From Flavobacteriaceae bacterium NBU2977 (GTDB lineage Bacteria; Bacteroidota; Bacteroidia; Flavobacteriales; Flavobacteriaceae), in NCBI GenBank assembly GCA_019931105.1, contig JAIOUW010000001.1, forward strand, positions 434,001 to 498,000: DNA of 64,000 nt, in the 5' to 3' direction. Every line of letters starts with the position of its first letter. The first letter of the stretch is position 1. The notes below the pieces were generated by a model. The model was given only the letters and a program-made list of their open reading frames with translations, searched no databases and had not been told where the DNA came from. A program made the translations under genes and the position numbers. Positions 40,014-49,600 of this stretch are shown piece by piece.

Positions 40014-41301
40014 TATATCGACGTATAACTCGTGAATAAACATCCTTCCAGGCAATCTTATGGTCGCCTCCCAATAATTCGTTGGAAAAAACGGTCAAAA
40101 AATTGCCATTTACTTCTTTAACCCGTTGATACAGCAAATCGATTTTTTCGAACAAAGTCTCTTGGTTCTTAAAATTGATCAACGCATAATCGTGAATGGC
40201 GAACGGGTGCACCCGAATCGGTTGCTGTGCTTCAAGATTGATATCATAAAAGTAGAACGGGCAACTTGTACCCGCCCTGAAACCCAATTCATGGGTGTAA
40301 CCCATGGTATAGTCGTCTGAAAATTCGGCATCTACCAAATTACGATACGTTTCAGGGGCGTCGACCCGATTATACCGCATTCTACAACAGTTTATGGATC
40401 GATTGATTACGTTCGATAGCTCATTTTTTTCATTTTTCAATAGGGCAAGGTCAACGAACGAGCTGTACGATGCCGCCAACCCTACGACACCGTAATCCGC
40501 AATGTACTTGATAAGAAACCTGAACTTATTATGATTTGGCGAAACATTTTTGTCATAGGTAGAATATGTTGCAAATTGAAAAAAGAACAGGCTTTTGGTA
40601 GCGGTTTGTTTATGCTGATCGACCAACCACTCAAAATTGTCATAGGGATCCTTGCTTGAATTGAACCATACGGCTACCCGGCGTGCAACGCGTTTCAACT
40701 TGAAATTGCCAAGATCTAATAGAAACCCTCCCAAACTTCTTGTGAAACCTCGATACGCGTAACAGTGCGATGTAGTCACATCGATAATCGAAGTATAGGA
40801 ATAGGCTCTCTTTTTATGTACTATTTCCGGAAATCGTAATTTAAGAGCTTCCAATAACTTTGCCGCCCAAATATCCACGACCGGTAATTGAAGAAAATCA
40901 TTTTGATAGGCCAAACTGTCCTTTGGGGAAAATCGGCCATGAATGTCCTTGACATGGGGCAAATATTCTTCATACCGGCTCAAAAGATAAAAACTCGCGG
41001 AAAAAATATCAAAGGGAATATTACTTCGATCACCCGTTGCAAAGAAACAGGGCACCTCATCCCATTGGCCCATGGCAACTTGAAGATCATTGATTCCTTG
41101 TTCGAACAAAAGGTCGTTGCTGCGCACGAAGAACTCATTCTGAAGCGGTTGTTTCGTATAGGTTATTTTCGGACCCGAATGCTTGATAAAATCTTCCACT
41201 TTGGTCGAAAAAGTCAGTTCAATACCCAGCATACGCGAAAAAATGTGCTTCATGATATAGCTGAAGCGGGGCGTAATTTTATGGGTATAGACTAGTAACA
41301 T
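40006..41301 (-). CDS. Polysaccharide-deacetylase-like protein (flavobacterial type)
   Basis: A 431-residue protein starting MLLVYTHKITPRFSYIMKHI. The N-terminal 130 residues form a conserved flavobacterial domain (LPHVKDIHGRFSPKDSLAY). The rest resembles a divergent NodB-type fold, with SIIDVTTSHCYAYRG in place of the usual TFDDG and a later MGYTHELGFRAGTSCPFYFY segment. As the metal-binding His-His motif is not clear, activity is uncertain. It overlaps radC by one base (TGATG) and yjjG-type by eight, so the three genes look co-transcribed. Confidence 0.75.
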   Translation of the reverse strand: MLLVYTHKITPRFSYIMKHIFSRMLGIELTFSTKVEDFIKHSGPKITYTKQPLQNEFFVRSNDLLFEQGINDLQVAMGQWDEVPCFFATGDRSNIPFDIFSASFYLLSRYEEYLPHVKDIHGRFSPKDSLAYQNDFLQLPVVDIWAAKLLEALKLRFPEIVHKKRAYSYTSIIDVTTSHCYAYRGFTRSLGGFLLDLGNFKLKRVARRVAVWFNSSKDPYDNFEWLVDQHKQTATKSLFFFQFATYSTYDKNVSPNHNKFRFLIKYIADYGVVGLAASYSSFVDLALLKNEKNELSNVINRSINCCRMRYNRVDAPETYRNLVDAEFSDDYTMGYTHELGFRAGTSCPFYFYDINLEAQQPIRVHPFAIHDYALINFKNQETLFEKIDLLYQRVKEVNGNFLTVFSNELLGGDHKIAWKDVYSRVIRRYNV

Positions 41302-41999
41302 CAGAGCATTGTATTATCGGCAAAACTAAAATAATCCTTTTGGGTAATGATCAGGTGGTCCAAAACTTTTATATCAAGTGCCGCAGCGGCCGACCTTAAC
41401 TTTTCCGTTACTCGTTTATCCTCGATACTTGGCTTCAATGTGCCCGATGGGTGGTTATGTGCCAAAATCAATCCTACCGCACCCAATTCCAAGGCTTGTC
41501 GCATCACTATGCGAACATCGACCAAAGTACCTGTAAGGCCTCCTTTGCTCAATTGGTTTGTCTGCAATATTTTATTGGCATTGTTCAGATACACGATCCA
41601 AAACTCTTCATGGGGCAACTCGCCAATTATCGGTCTCAAAAGTTCAAATGCATCGCGACTGCCCGAAATTTTGGCAATCTTTGATTCGCCCTCACCTCTT
41701 CTGCGTCTGCCAATCTCCAGGGCCGCGGCAATCGTTACCGCTTTGGCCTCGCCTATTCCCTTGAACTGCATCAATTGCCTAATGGAAAGTTTGCCCAACT
41801 CGTTCAAATTATTATCGACAGAGGCAAGAATTCGTTTTGAAAGTTCAACCGCACTTTCGTTACGACTTCCCGAACCTATCAGTATGGCAATCAGTTCGGC
41901 ATCGGACAGGACCGACTTTCCTTTCCTGACCAATTTTTCCCTCGGTTTGTCATCGTCCGACCAATGTTTGATAGAGAAAGAAGCCCTTTTTTCATGCAT
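41301..41999 (-). CDS. radC: RadC-family JAB/MPN protein
   Basis: A 232-residue protein with the UPF0758 N-terminal domain, a helix-hairpin-helix (QFKGIGEAKAVTIAAALE, about 78-95) and a JAMM metal site (AHNHPSG with His181 and His183, then Asp194). The name reflects an old link to DNA repair; the family's true activity is unsettled. Its stop overlaps the next gene start by one base. Confidence 0.95.
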   Translation of the reverse strand: MHEKRASFSIKHWSDDDKPREKLVRKGKSVLSDAELIAILIGSGSRNESAVELSKRILASVDNNLNELGKLSIRQLMQFKGIGEAKAVTIAAALEIGRRRRGEGESKIAKISGSRDAFELLRPIIGELPHEEFWIVYLNNANKILQTNQLSKGGLTGTLVDVRIVMRQALELGAVGLILAHNHPSGTLKPSIEDKRVTEKLRSAAAALDIKVLDHLIITQKDYFSFADNTML

Positions 42000-42075
42000 T
42001 CGCTAAAGATAGCAAAGAACTCTTTTATGAATCCGTTTTGTCGTAAATTTCGGAACCGAAATTAATTTCAGCACA

Positions 42076-42714
42076 ATGAAATACCCACCGAACCATCACC
42101 AGGAGACAAGTTTTGAAAATGTACTTGAGGTGGTCAAAAACTATCCTTTTGCCACTTTGATCACGGTACAGGAAGATGCGCCTCATATTACCCATATTCC
42201 CATGGTTTATGAAACGGATGGCAGCAAATTCGGAAAACTGGTCGCCCATATCGACAAATTCAATCCTCAGGTCGCGACGTTGACCGATGGGGCACTTACA
42301 ACTTCTATTTTTCAAGGCCCCGATTGTTATATTTCCCCGGCCACCTATAGTACCAAACAGTTGCCCACATGGAATTATATTTTTGCCCATTTAAAAGGAA
42401 AAGTAAGGTTGTTGAGCGATAAAGATGCCGTGAAACGAACGATGGTGCGAATGACCTCATTTTTGGAAGGAAGCAATCCGAGATTCGCGCTTTCGCTTGA
42501 AGACGCCAGAATGGACGCCCTTGTCGATTACATCATCGGATTTGAAATCGAGATTACCCAATGGGAAGGAAAATTCAAGTTCTCACAAGACAAACACCCT
42601 CGAGATCGGCAACTGGCAAAGGCCGAGCTCATCAAAAGCCAAAAAAAGGACGTTTCGGAATTCGTGGAGCGTATTTTTAAAAATCATAAAAATGCTCAAG
42701 ACCCAGGTTCGTAA
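42076..42714 (+). CDS. PaiB-like FMN-binding protein
   Basis: A 212-residue protein of the FMN-binding negative transcriptional regulator family. It opens MKYPPNHHQETSFENVLEVV. The flavin-type split-barrel core includes YPFATLITVQEDAPHITHIP, YISPATYSTKQLPTWNYIFA and LKGKVRLL. In Bacillus, PaiB represses degradative genes with PaiA, but no paiA partner is visible here. It is divergent from radC and its last 19 bases overlap the convergent small gene at 42696. Confidence 0.9.
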   Translation: MKYPPNHHQETSFENVLEVVKNYPFATLITVQEDAPHITHIPMVYETDGSKFGKLVAHIDKFNPQVATLTDGALTTSIFQGPDCYISPATYSTKQLPTWNYIFAHLKGKVRLLSDKDAVKRTMVRMTSFLEGSNPRFALSLEDARMDALVDYIIGFEIEITQWEGKFKFSQDKHPRDRQLAKAELIKSQKKDVSEFVERIFKNHKNAQDPGS

Positions 42715-42896
42715 TCCGCGGTATCATTCAAATCCTCGTCAGGAAGTACTTCAGGATGCTCGATATGCTCACGGGTATCATTGACCGATCTCGATTCTTC
42801 GAGAATCACATTCGACATGCCCAACATAAAGGCTATCAAAACAAGTGACACCCTCCGTTGCCACCAAAACCATATTTTCTTGAACAAAACGTTCAT
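42696..42896 (-). CDS. Small single-pass membrane protein
   Basis: A 66-residue frame on the minus strand: a basic aromatic start MNVLFKKIWFWWQRR, one hydrophobic segment (VSLVLIAFMLGMSNVIL, about 16-32) and an acidic tail (HPEVLPDEDLNDTADYEPGS). The pattern fits a real membrane protein with the tail on the outside. It overlaps the end of the PaiB-like gene by 19 bases. I do not recognise the family. Confidence 0.6.
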   Translation of the reverse strand: MNVLFKKIWFWWQRRVSLVLIAFMLGMSNVILEESRSVNDTREHIEHPEVLPDEDLNDTADYEPGS

Positions 42897-42981
42897 ATGC
42901 GTGCCTGAATTTTATGAGTAGGCCACAATTTACGTACCCCACTTTGAACGTCTGACATATTTGCAGATATCCTCCTCTGAA

Positions 42982-44340
42982 TCAATCCTCTACATTTCGC
43001 CTGAGTTCGGCAAGATCCAAACCACCATAATTGCCTGAACTCATCAAAAGCAATACAGAATCATCAAACCCCTGCCCGAAAACAAAATCCTTAAAAGTGG
43101 TCGCATCGGTAAAGATCTTGAGGTCGTTACGTTTGAAGGCCTCTGAAATCTGACCTGGACTGACCGGAGCCAAATTTTTAATGGCCACTGATTCTGGCAA
43201 GTAGAATACCGCGGCCATATCGGCGGCGTTCAATGTGCCTTTATAACCCTTCAAAAATTCAGGATTGAAACTACTGTAGGTATGCAGTTCAAGGCAGGCT
43301 ATCAATTTTCTGTCAGGGTATTGCTCTTTTACCGCCTTGGTCGTCGCGGCTACTTTGCTCGGTGCATGGGCAAAATCCTTATAAACGATACACGAAGACG
43401 ATTCCGCTATTTTTTCCAACCGTTTTGCCGCTCCCTTAAAGGAAGCGATCGCTTCATAGAAACCCTCTTCATCGACCCCCATGTTTTGACAGACCCACTT
43501 GGCCCCGGCCAGATTGTTCAGGTTATGCTCTCCGAAAACCGCAATCGGCATCGGGCCTTCAGGGGTATCTAAAAGTGTTTGTCCGTCCACGACCGAATAT
43601 TCTGGGGTTCGGTAGGGCAATTTTCGAATGGAATTTTCAGAGGCCTCGACCACTTTTGTTACTTCAGGGTCTTCTTCATTGTAGGTGATGCTTCCGCCAT
43701 TTACAATGCTATCCACAAAAATTCGAAACTGCGCCACGTAATTCTCGAATGTCGGAAAGACATTGATATGGTCCCAAGCGATACCGCTCAACAATGCGAT
43801 ATTGGGTCTGTATAAATGAAATTTTGGTCGCCTATCGATGGGCGAAGAGAGATATTCATCGCCTTCCAAAACGATAAAATCGTTCGTTTCGGTCAAATGG
43901 ACCATGTTGTCGAACCCTTCCAACTGCGCCCCTACCATATAATCGACATCACGATCGTGGTAGTTCAAGACATGTAATATCATCGAGGTAATGGTGGTCT
44001 TGCCATGACTTCCGCCGATAACCACCCTTGTTTTGTTCTTCGATTGTTCGTACAAAAATTCGGGATACGAATAAATTTTCACGTCCAATTTCTGCGCTTT
44101 CAATAATTCGGCATTATCGGGTTTGGCATGCATTCCAAGAATTACGGCATCTAGATCAGCAGTAATCTTTTCAGGAAACCAGCCAAATTCGTCAGGTAAT
44201 AATTCTTTAGCGGCCAAACGCGATTTCGAAGGTTCGAAGATGACATCATCACTACCAGTGACCGTATACCCCTTTTGTTCAAGTGCCAAGGCCAGATTGT
44301 GCATGGCGCTACCTCCAATGGCTATAAAATGGATTTTCAT
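42982..44340 (-). CDS. mpl: Mur ligase, Mpl-type (murein tripeptide ligase)
   Basis: Joins recycled L-Ala-D-Glu-mDAP to UDP-MurNAc, or an equivalent Mur reaction. The 452 residues have the N-terminal Rossmann segment (HFIAIGGSAMHNLALALEQK), the ATP loop GGSHGKTTITSM (109-120), the centre with LEGDEYLSSPIDRRPKFHLY and GIAWDHINVFPTF, and the C-terminal domain with YKDFAHAPSKVAATTKAVKE. MurC would be longer in some details, and the HAPSKV segment is the Mpl variant. It is a stand-alone gene here. Confidence 0.88.
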   Translation of the reverse strand: MKIHFIAIGGSAMHNLALALEQKGYTVTGSDDVIFEPSKSRLAAKELLPDEFGWFPEKITADLDAVILGMHAKPDNAELLKAQKLDVKIYSYPEFLYEQSKNKTRVVIGGSHGKTTITSMILHVLNYHDRDVDYMVGAQLEGFDNMVHLTETNDFIVLEGDEYLSSPIDRRPKFHLYRPNIALLSGIAWDHINVFPTFENYVAQFRIFVDSIVNGGSITYNEEDPEVTKVVEASENSIRKLPYRTPEYSVVDGQTLLDTPEGPMPIAVFGEHNLNNLAGAKWVCQNMGVDEEGFYEAIASFKGAAKRLEKIAESSSCIVYKDFAHAPSKVAATTKAVKEQYPDRKLIACLELHTYSSFNPEFLKGYKGTLNAADMAAVFYLPESVAIKNLAPVSPGQISEAFKRNDLKIFTDATTFKDFVFGQGFDDSVLLLMSSGNYGGLDLAELRRNVED

Positions 44341-44427
44341 TTAGGTAAATTATGATTCAAAGATAGGGATTGAACGGGGTATCGAAAACCACCACTTTAT
44401 GATTATCTTAGTTTGGAAAACCAGAAT

Positions 44428-45213
44428 ATGAACATATCACTAAAAAACAAAAAAGCCCTTATTGGCGGAAGCAGTGGTGGCATCGGAAAAGCGATTGCCC
44501 AGCAATTGGCCGAAAGCGGTGCAAGTGTGACCTTGATGGCGAGGAGCCAAGACAAATTGAAAAATATTATTGACAAACTGCCTACGGATCATGGTCAAAG
44601 CCATCATTATTTGGTCGTCGATTTTACCGATTTCAAGGCATATAAAAAAATAATAGCTCGGTATTTCGAAGAAAATTCAGTGGATATTCTTGTGAACAAC
44701 ACGCAAGGCCCTTCTGCCGGCAATGCCTTGGAAAAACAGACCGAAGACTACCAACAGGCTTTTGAACTACTTTTTAAAACGGTCGTCTTTACAACGGAAC
44801 TGGCCTTGAAAAAAATGCAACAAAACCACTGGGGCCGCATCATCAACGTAGCTTCGGTATCGGTCAAGGAACCGCTTTCATATCTGGCACTTTCGAATAC
44901 GATCAGGGCCGCCGTCGTTACCTGGGCAAAAAGTTTGGCCACCGATGTCGGTAAGGACCAGATTACGGTGAACAGCATCTTGACCGGTTATTTCGACACG
45001 GATCGCATTGCCCAACTCAATGCCAAAAAAGCAGAGCAACTGGGCATTCCGCAAAATGATGTCCGTGCTGAAATGGAGTCGAAAGTACCGTTACAACGCA
45101 TCGGAGACCCCAAGGAATATGGATATTTAGTGGCGTTTTTGGCCTCCGACAAGGCCGCCTATATCACGGGCACCCAGATCCCGATTGATGGTGGACTTTT
45201 GAAATCATTGTAA
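44428..45213 (+). CDS. Atypical short-chain dehydrogenase/reductase (SDR)
   Basis: From the ATG at 44428 the product is 261 residues; an upstream TTG gives five extra codons but lies inside a probable -7 box (44408-44415). The nucleotide-binding loop is IGGSSGGIGKAIA (12-24), and DILVNNTQGPSAG and RIINVASVSV are present. Where classical SDRs have Tyr-x3-Lys (aligned residues about 156-160) this one reads SNTIR, so the normal catalytic pair is missing. It ends with ITGTQIPIDGGLLKSL. The product could still be a reductase of a divergent type or a non-catalytic binder. The DUF3644 gene starts seven bases downstream. Confidence 0.85.
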   Translation: MNISLKNKKALIGGSSGGIGKAIAQQLAESGASVTLMARSQDKLKNIIDKLPTDHGQSHHYLVVDFTDFKAYKKIIARYFEENSVDILVNNTQGPSAGNALEKQTEDYQQAFELLFKTVVFTTELALKKMQQNHWGRIINVASVSVKEPLSYLALSNTIRAAVVTWAKSLATDVGKDQITVNSILTGYFDTDRIAQLNAKKAEQLGIPQNDVRAEMESKVPLQRIGDPKEYGYLVAFLASDKAAYITGTQIPIDGGLLKSL

Positions 45214-45220
45214 AAGAATT

Positions 45221-46513
45221 ATGAGGATAACAAAACAGCAGAAGAAGCTATTTTACTTTCTTAAGGAAAGGGAAAAGAAACAAAAGTCCTTCACATTAGA
45301 AGAGCTTTCAAAAGCCACAGGGTATCCACTGAAAGCATCTGTAAAAGCAAAAATGAGTAGAAATGAATGGAGCGAGTTTATTGCAAAAGACAATAATGAT
45401 AGCTATTTTTCTGAAGGCGTCTTGCAAATTGAACTCAATGAGTTTTTAAGAAGAATCAGTACAAAGAATAGGTTATCCCCATATAATGGGAAACTTGAAA
45501 AATATGACCAGGATACAAGAACACTTATTCAAGTTTCAAAGAACGAGTTTATTTTGGCAATTGAACTTTTTAACAGACCATCAACTCCTAACAGACTTGA
45601 TGCTTTTCTAGCTCATTTCATCAATGCTTTTGAAAAACTTTTAAAGGCAAAAACAATTCAAGAAAAAGGTAGGTCTGCAATTTGGAGAAATTCAAAAGCC
45701 GAAAAGAAAACAAAATCAATAAGGGAAATTTTGAAAGAAACATTTCCAGAGAATTCACCCTTAAGAATGAATTTAGAATATATTATTGACCTCAGAGATT
45801 TATCTACTCACTATATTTTACCAGAGTTAGCATCTATCGCAAGCAGATATTTTCAAAGTGGCGTATTTAACTATTCAAAGTTGTATCAAGATTTCACCGA
45901 TGAAAAACCGATTGAGTTGGAAGGAATAGGGCTACTTTCTTTGGTAATTGAAGGAAAAAATTTATCAATTAATAGCCTCAACAAAAAATATGGTAATAAA
46001 AAAGCACACGAAATAAAATCGTTGATTGAAAAATTTCAAAAAAAAGCTAATGCAGTACGAAATCCATATTTTGCTATTCCGGTTAATCTAAGCATAGGCA
46101 TTGTTGACAATTCAAAAAACCCCAATCAAACATTGGCGAATTTGACCAGTTCTAATGCCATTTTTGTTGAAAAGACCAAAGACCCTAAATTAAGCCATCC
46201 TTTTATGGTAAAGGAAGTCGTTAAAGAAGTAAACAATAGAATATTAAACCATTTTAGTAAAGATAAACTTCAGGAAATTCTTCCGACAAGGAAAAAGATT
46301 GAATTCAATACAGATGATTTTAATAGTATCTGCGAAAATGAAAAATGGAAGAGTCAAAGCAATATTTTTCATTTTGACCATGGGAATCAGGTTCAGCATA
46401 CGTATAGTGAAAAATGTATAGATTTTATTGTAAAAAAGTTAAAAACCGATAAGGAATATCTCTCAAGGGTTAAGAAAAAAAGACAGTCTCGAATTAAGAA
46501 GTTAAAAGAGTAG
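45221..46513 (+). CDS. DUF3644 protein, possible HEPN-type RNase
   Basis: A 430-residue protein. The N-terminal 80 residues look like a winged helix (SFTLEELSKATGYPLKASVK). The central part, EFILAIELFNRPSTPNRLDA, FINAFEKLLKAKTIQEKG and NLEYIIDLRDLSTHYILPEL, fits DUF3644. It contains Arg192-x4-His197 (RDLSTH), the motif type of HEPN ribonucleases. The C-terminal half (about 220-430) is Lys-rich and not assigned; it ends in a basic tail. Base use differs sharply from the neighbours: 19 of 60 G/C at 45661-45720 and 14 of 60 at 45961-46020, against 32 of 60 in the preceding SDR at 44881-44940. That suggests recent arrival. No transposase or integrase is nearby. A defence or stress role is inferred, not shown. 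Confidence 0.8.
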   Translation: MRITKQQKKLFYFLKEREKKQKSFTLEELSKATGYPLKASVKAKMSRNEWSEFIAKDNNDSYFSEGVLQIELNEFLRRISTKNRLSPYNGKLEKYDQDTRTLIQVSKNEFILAIELFNRPSTPNRLDAFLAHFINAFEKLLKAKTIQEKGRSAIWRNSKAEKKTKSIREILKETFPENSPLRMNLEYIIDLRDLSTHYILPELASIASRYFQSGVFNYSKLYQDFTDEKPIELEGIGLLSLVIEGKNLSINSLNKKYGNKKAHEIKSLIEKFQKKANAVRNPYFAIPVNLSIGIVDNSKNPNQTLANLTSSNAIFVEKTKDPKLSHPFMVKEVVKEVNNRILNHFSKDKLQEILPTRKKIEFNTDDFNSICENEKWKSQSNIFHFDHGNQVQHTYSEKCIDFIVKKLKTDKEYLSRVKKKRQSRIKKLKE

Positions 46514-46631
46514 GTTTAAACTTTTTGAAAATCAAAAATCTCTATTTTAATTTTTTCTTCTTTCCCTAACCCAAAACACCTTTTCCCTAATTTTCATGGT
46601 TTCCAAGGAGGGTTGGAACCATCTTTGGCCT

Positions 46632-46680
46632 TAATTTTGTAATGTATGCGATGACAGATCGCACTGACTTAAACGCATAC
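46632..46680 (+). promoter_or_regulatory. Promoter -7 box and leader hairpin before the macroglobulin gene
   Basis: TAATTTTG at 46632-46639 matches TANNTTTG, with TTG at 46613-46615 sixteen bases before it. The leader that follows contains a perfect inverted repeat GTATGCG/CGCATAC (46644-46650, 46674-46680) and a competing shorter one, GCGAT/ATCGC (46648-46652, 46658-46662). The start codon is at 46695, preceded by AAGG. Confidence 0.5.
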
Positions 46681-46694
46681 TAAATATACTAAGG

Positions 46695-49600
46695 ATGAAG
46701 TACATCTTTTTCATACTGACAATGGTCTTTTTTTCGCAAATGACAGACGCACAGCATAGTGATCCTTACAAAACACTTTGGAATCAAGTTGAAAAACTTG
46801 AAAGCGAAGCGTTGACAAAATCTGTCTTGAAAACGGTGGAATCTATTTCGGCAAAGGCGAAAAAAGAGCAAAATTCGGCCCAAATCGTCAAAGCACTTTT
46901 ATATTCCTCGAAATATGTGATGATTCTAGAGGAAGATTCCCAACTACGTATCGTCAACGATTTCAAATCAGAAATAGAAAAGGCGGAATTTCCGACCAAA
47001 AGTGTTTTGGAAAGCTATTTGGCCAATCTTTACTGGCAATTCTTTCAGAACAACCGCTACAAATTTTATAACCGTACGAAGACCGATTCAAAGATTGACC
47101 CTGTCGATTTCAGAACCTGGGACTTAACAACACTTTTCCATGAAATCGGAACCCATTTTGAAAAATCATTGGAAAATGAAGAAGCGTTGAAAAAAATTCC
47201 CGTTTCCGAATTTGATGTGATACTGACCAAACAAAAAGGTTCGGAGACCTACCGACCTACCCTTTTCGACCTTCTGGCACATACGGCCTTGGAGTTCTAC
47301 AAGACCGGCGAAAACAATATTACACGTCCGGCCGATAAATTCCAGATCGACGACCCCGAAATGCTCTGCGAAGCACGATCATTCTTACAATTAAAAATCG
47401 ACACTACCGACGAAACATCGATGCAGGCCAAGGCTTTGCAGCTCTATCAAAAGTTGATCGATTTTCACTTGACCGACAAAGAACCGTATACCCTAGCGGA
47501 AGTCGATATCGAACGTCTTCTTTTTACCTATCAAAATGCCGTTTTCGAAAATAAGGACCAGCAGTATTCAGAAGTGCTCAGAAATATGGCCGAGGCCGGC
47601 AAGAACTCTCCGGCCGCATCACTTTATAATTATGAAATCGCCGCACTTTACCGACAATTGGGCCAAACATACAATCTAAAAGGCAACACGGAACACCGAT
47701 GGAAATTAAGTGAGGCGTTGGAAATTTGTGAAAGTGTGATAAAAGAACGGAGCGATAGTCGGGGAGCTGAAAAGTGCAAGGCCCTAAAATCGCAAATCTT
47801 GGCACAAAGCCTACAAATGACCAATGAAGCACATATTCCTGTGAACCAGGTTTCCCGAATTTTGGTCAACTATAAGAATCACGATGAGCTACAGCTTTCA
47901 GCGCGAAAGATTTCACAAAATCAACTGAAACAACTTGACGGACTATACAAACATCCCGAAAAATTATCCTTTTTGAAAAAACTTGCCGTTGTCAAGGCGT
48001 GGGATGTCACCTTGAAAAATGAAAAGGACTATCAAAATCATGGCACCGAAATAATCTTGCCTTCCTTGCCTAATGACCAATACGTGATTCTGGCAGAACC
48101 AAAGGGAAACAAGAACGGAACTTTTGCTTTCAGCCCGATACAGGTTACCGATTTTGCTTTGGTCGAAACCCAAACTCTTACACATAATAATTTTCAGGTC
48201 ATCGACCGCAACCATGGCACCCCGATCTCTGCGGCCAATGTTAAATTCGAATACCAAGTCGGCTATGACGGGGCACGAAAGAGCAGAACTTTGGTTACCG
48301 ATAACATGGGTATGGTCACCATCTCCCTGACCAAAGAATATTGGAACAATGTGAACGTGCTTATCGAGCATGAAAACGAAACCGCCTATTTCAAAGACTA
48401 TTATGCCAACGAAAGTTATGATCCCGATATGCCTTCGGCGGATTATACGGCTTTTCTGTTTACCGACAGAAGTATTTATCGCCCGGGGCAACCACTATAT
48501 TTCAAGGGAATCGCCATTGTGCGCCGCGGGACAGCTTCGACGGTTCTTGAGAATCAGGAAGTCAATGTAGTACTTAGGGATGTCAATTATCAGGAAATCG
48601 CATCGCAAAAGTTCGTTACCAATGAATATGGATCCTTTTCGGGGGAATTTATTCTTCCCTCGGGCGGTTTGACCGGCAATTTTATTTTAGAGGCCAATTC
48701 GGATAAAATAGGACTGAGCGGAAGCACCGGTTTTTCGGTTGAGGAATACAAACGCCCAAAATTCGAGACCTCATTTGAACCGATTACCGAAACTTATAAG
48801 GTAAACGACAGTATCACGGTCAATGGAATTGCGACGGCCTATGCCGGTAGCAACATCACGAACGCCAAAGTCGTATATCGCGTAAAAAGAGTGGTCTATT
48901 TTCCGATATGGTACCATTGGCGCCGTCCGTACCATGAGAATAATCCCCAAGAAATCGCCCACGGCGAGACCAAAACGGATGCTTCCGGAAAATATGAGAT
49001 CGATTTCAAGGCCATTCCCGACAATACGAACCAAAAAGACCTGCCAACGTTCAGCTATGAGATTACGGCAGACGTAACCGATATCAATGGCGAAACGCAT
49101 ACTGCAACGACCGTTGTTCGTGTGGGTTATCACGCACTTACGGCCAATATTCAAATCGAGGGCTTTCTGAACAAAGATGAAGACAATATCGACTTGTCGA
49201 TTGCAACGGGCAATCTGAACGGCCAGTTCGTTCCCGCCAAGGGAAACATCAAAATGTACAAATTGGTTGCCCCAGAACATGTATTGCGCCCAAGACCTTG
49301 GGCCGCTCCCGACTGTTCAGGTTTTTCGAAGGAGGAGTTCAAAAAAATGTATCCGCATGATGCCCATGGCGATGAACACGATTTCCGCAATTGGAAAAAA
49401 GGAAAACTCGTTTGGCAATCGGATTTCGATACCGGAAAATCGACCACCTTGAAGTTGAACGACCTCAAGAAAGAACAATCCGGGAAATATATCATCGAAC
49501 TTGAGACCAACGACAGATTCGGACAAGAAGTCAAGGCCATTGCCCATACAACCTTGTTCGGCCTAGATGATAAGAAACCGGCCGACAACCAGCTCTTTCA

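Noticed and set aside
40006-41301. Assignment as a fully active polysaccharide deacetylase
   Set aside because: The TFDDG and H-x3-H metal motifs were not convincingly found, so only a family-like call is made.
45190-46530. Mobile element ends around the DUF3644 gene
   Set aside because: No matching terminal repeats, target duplication, transposase or integrase could be found at either border.
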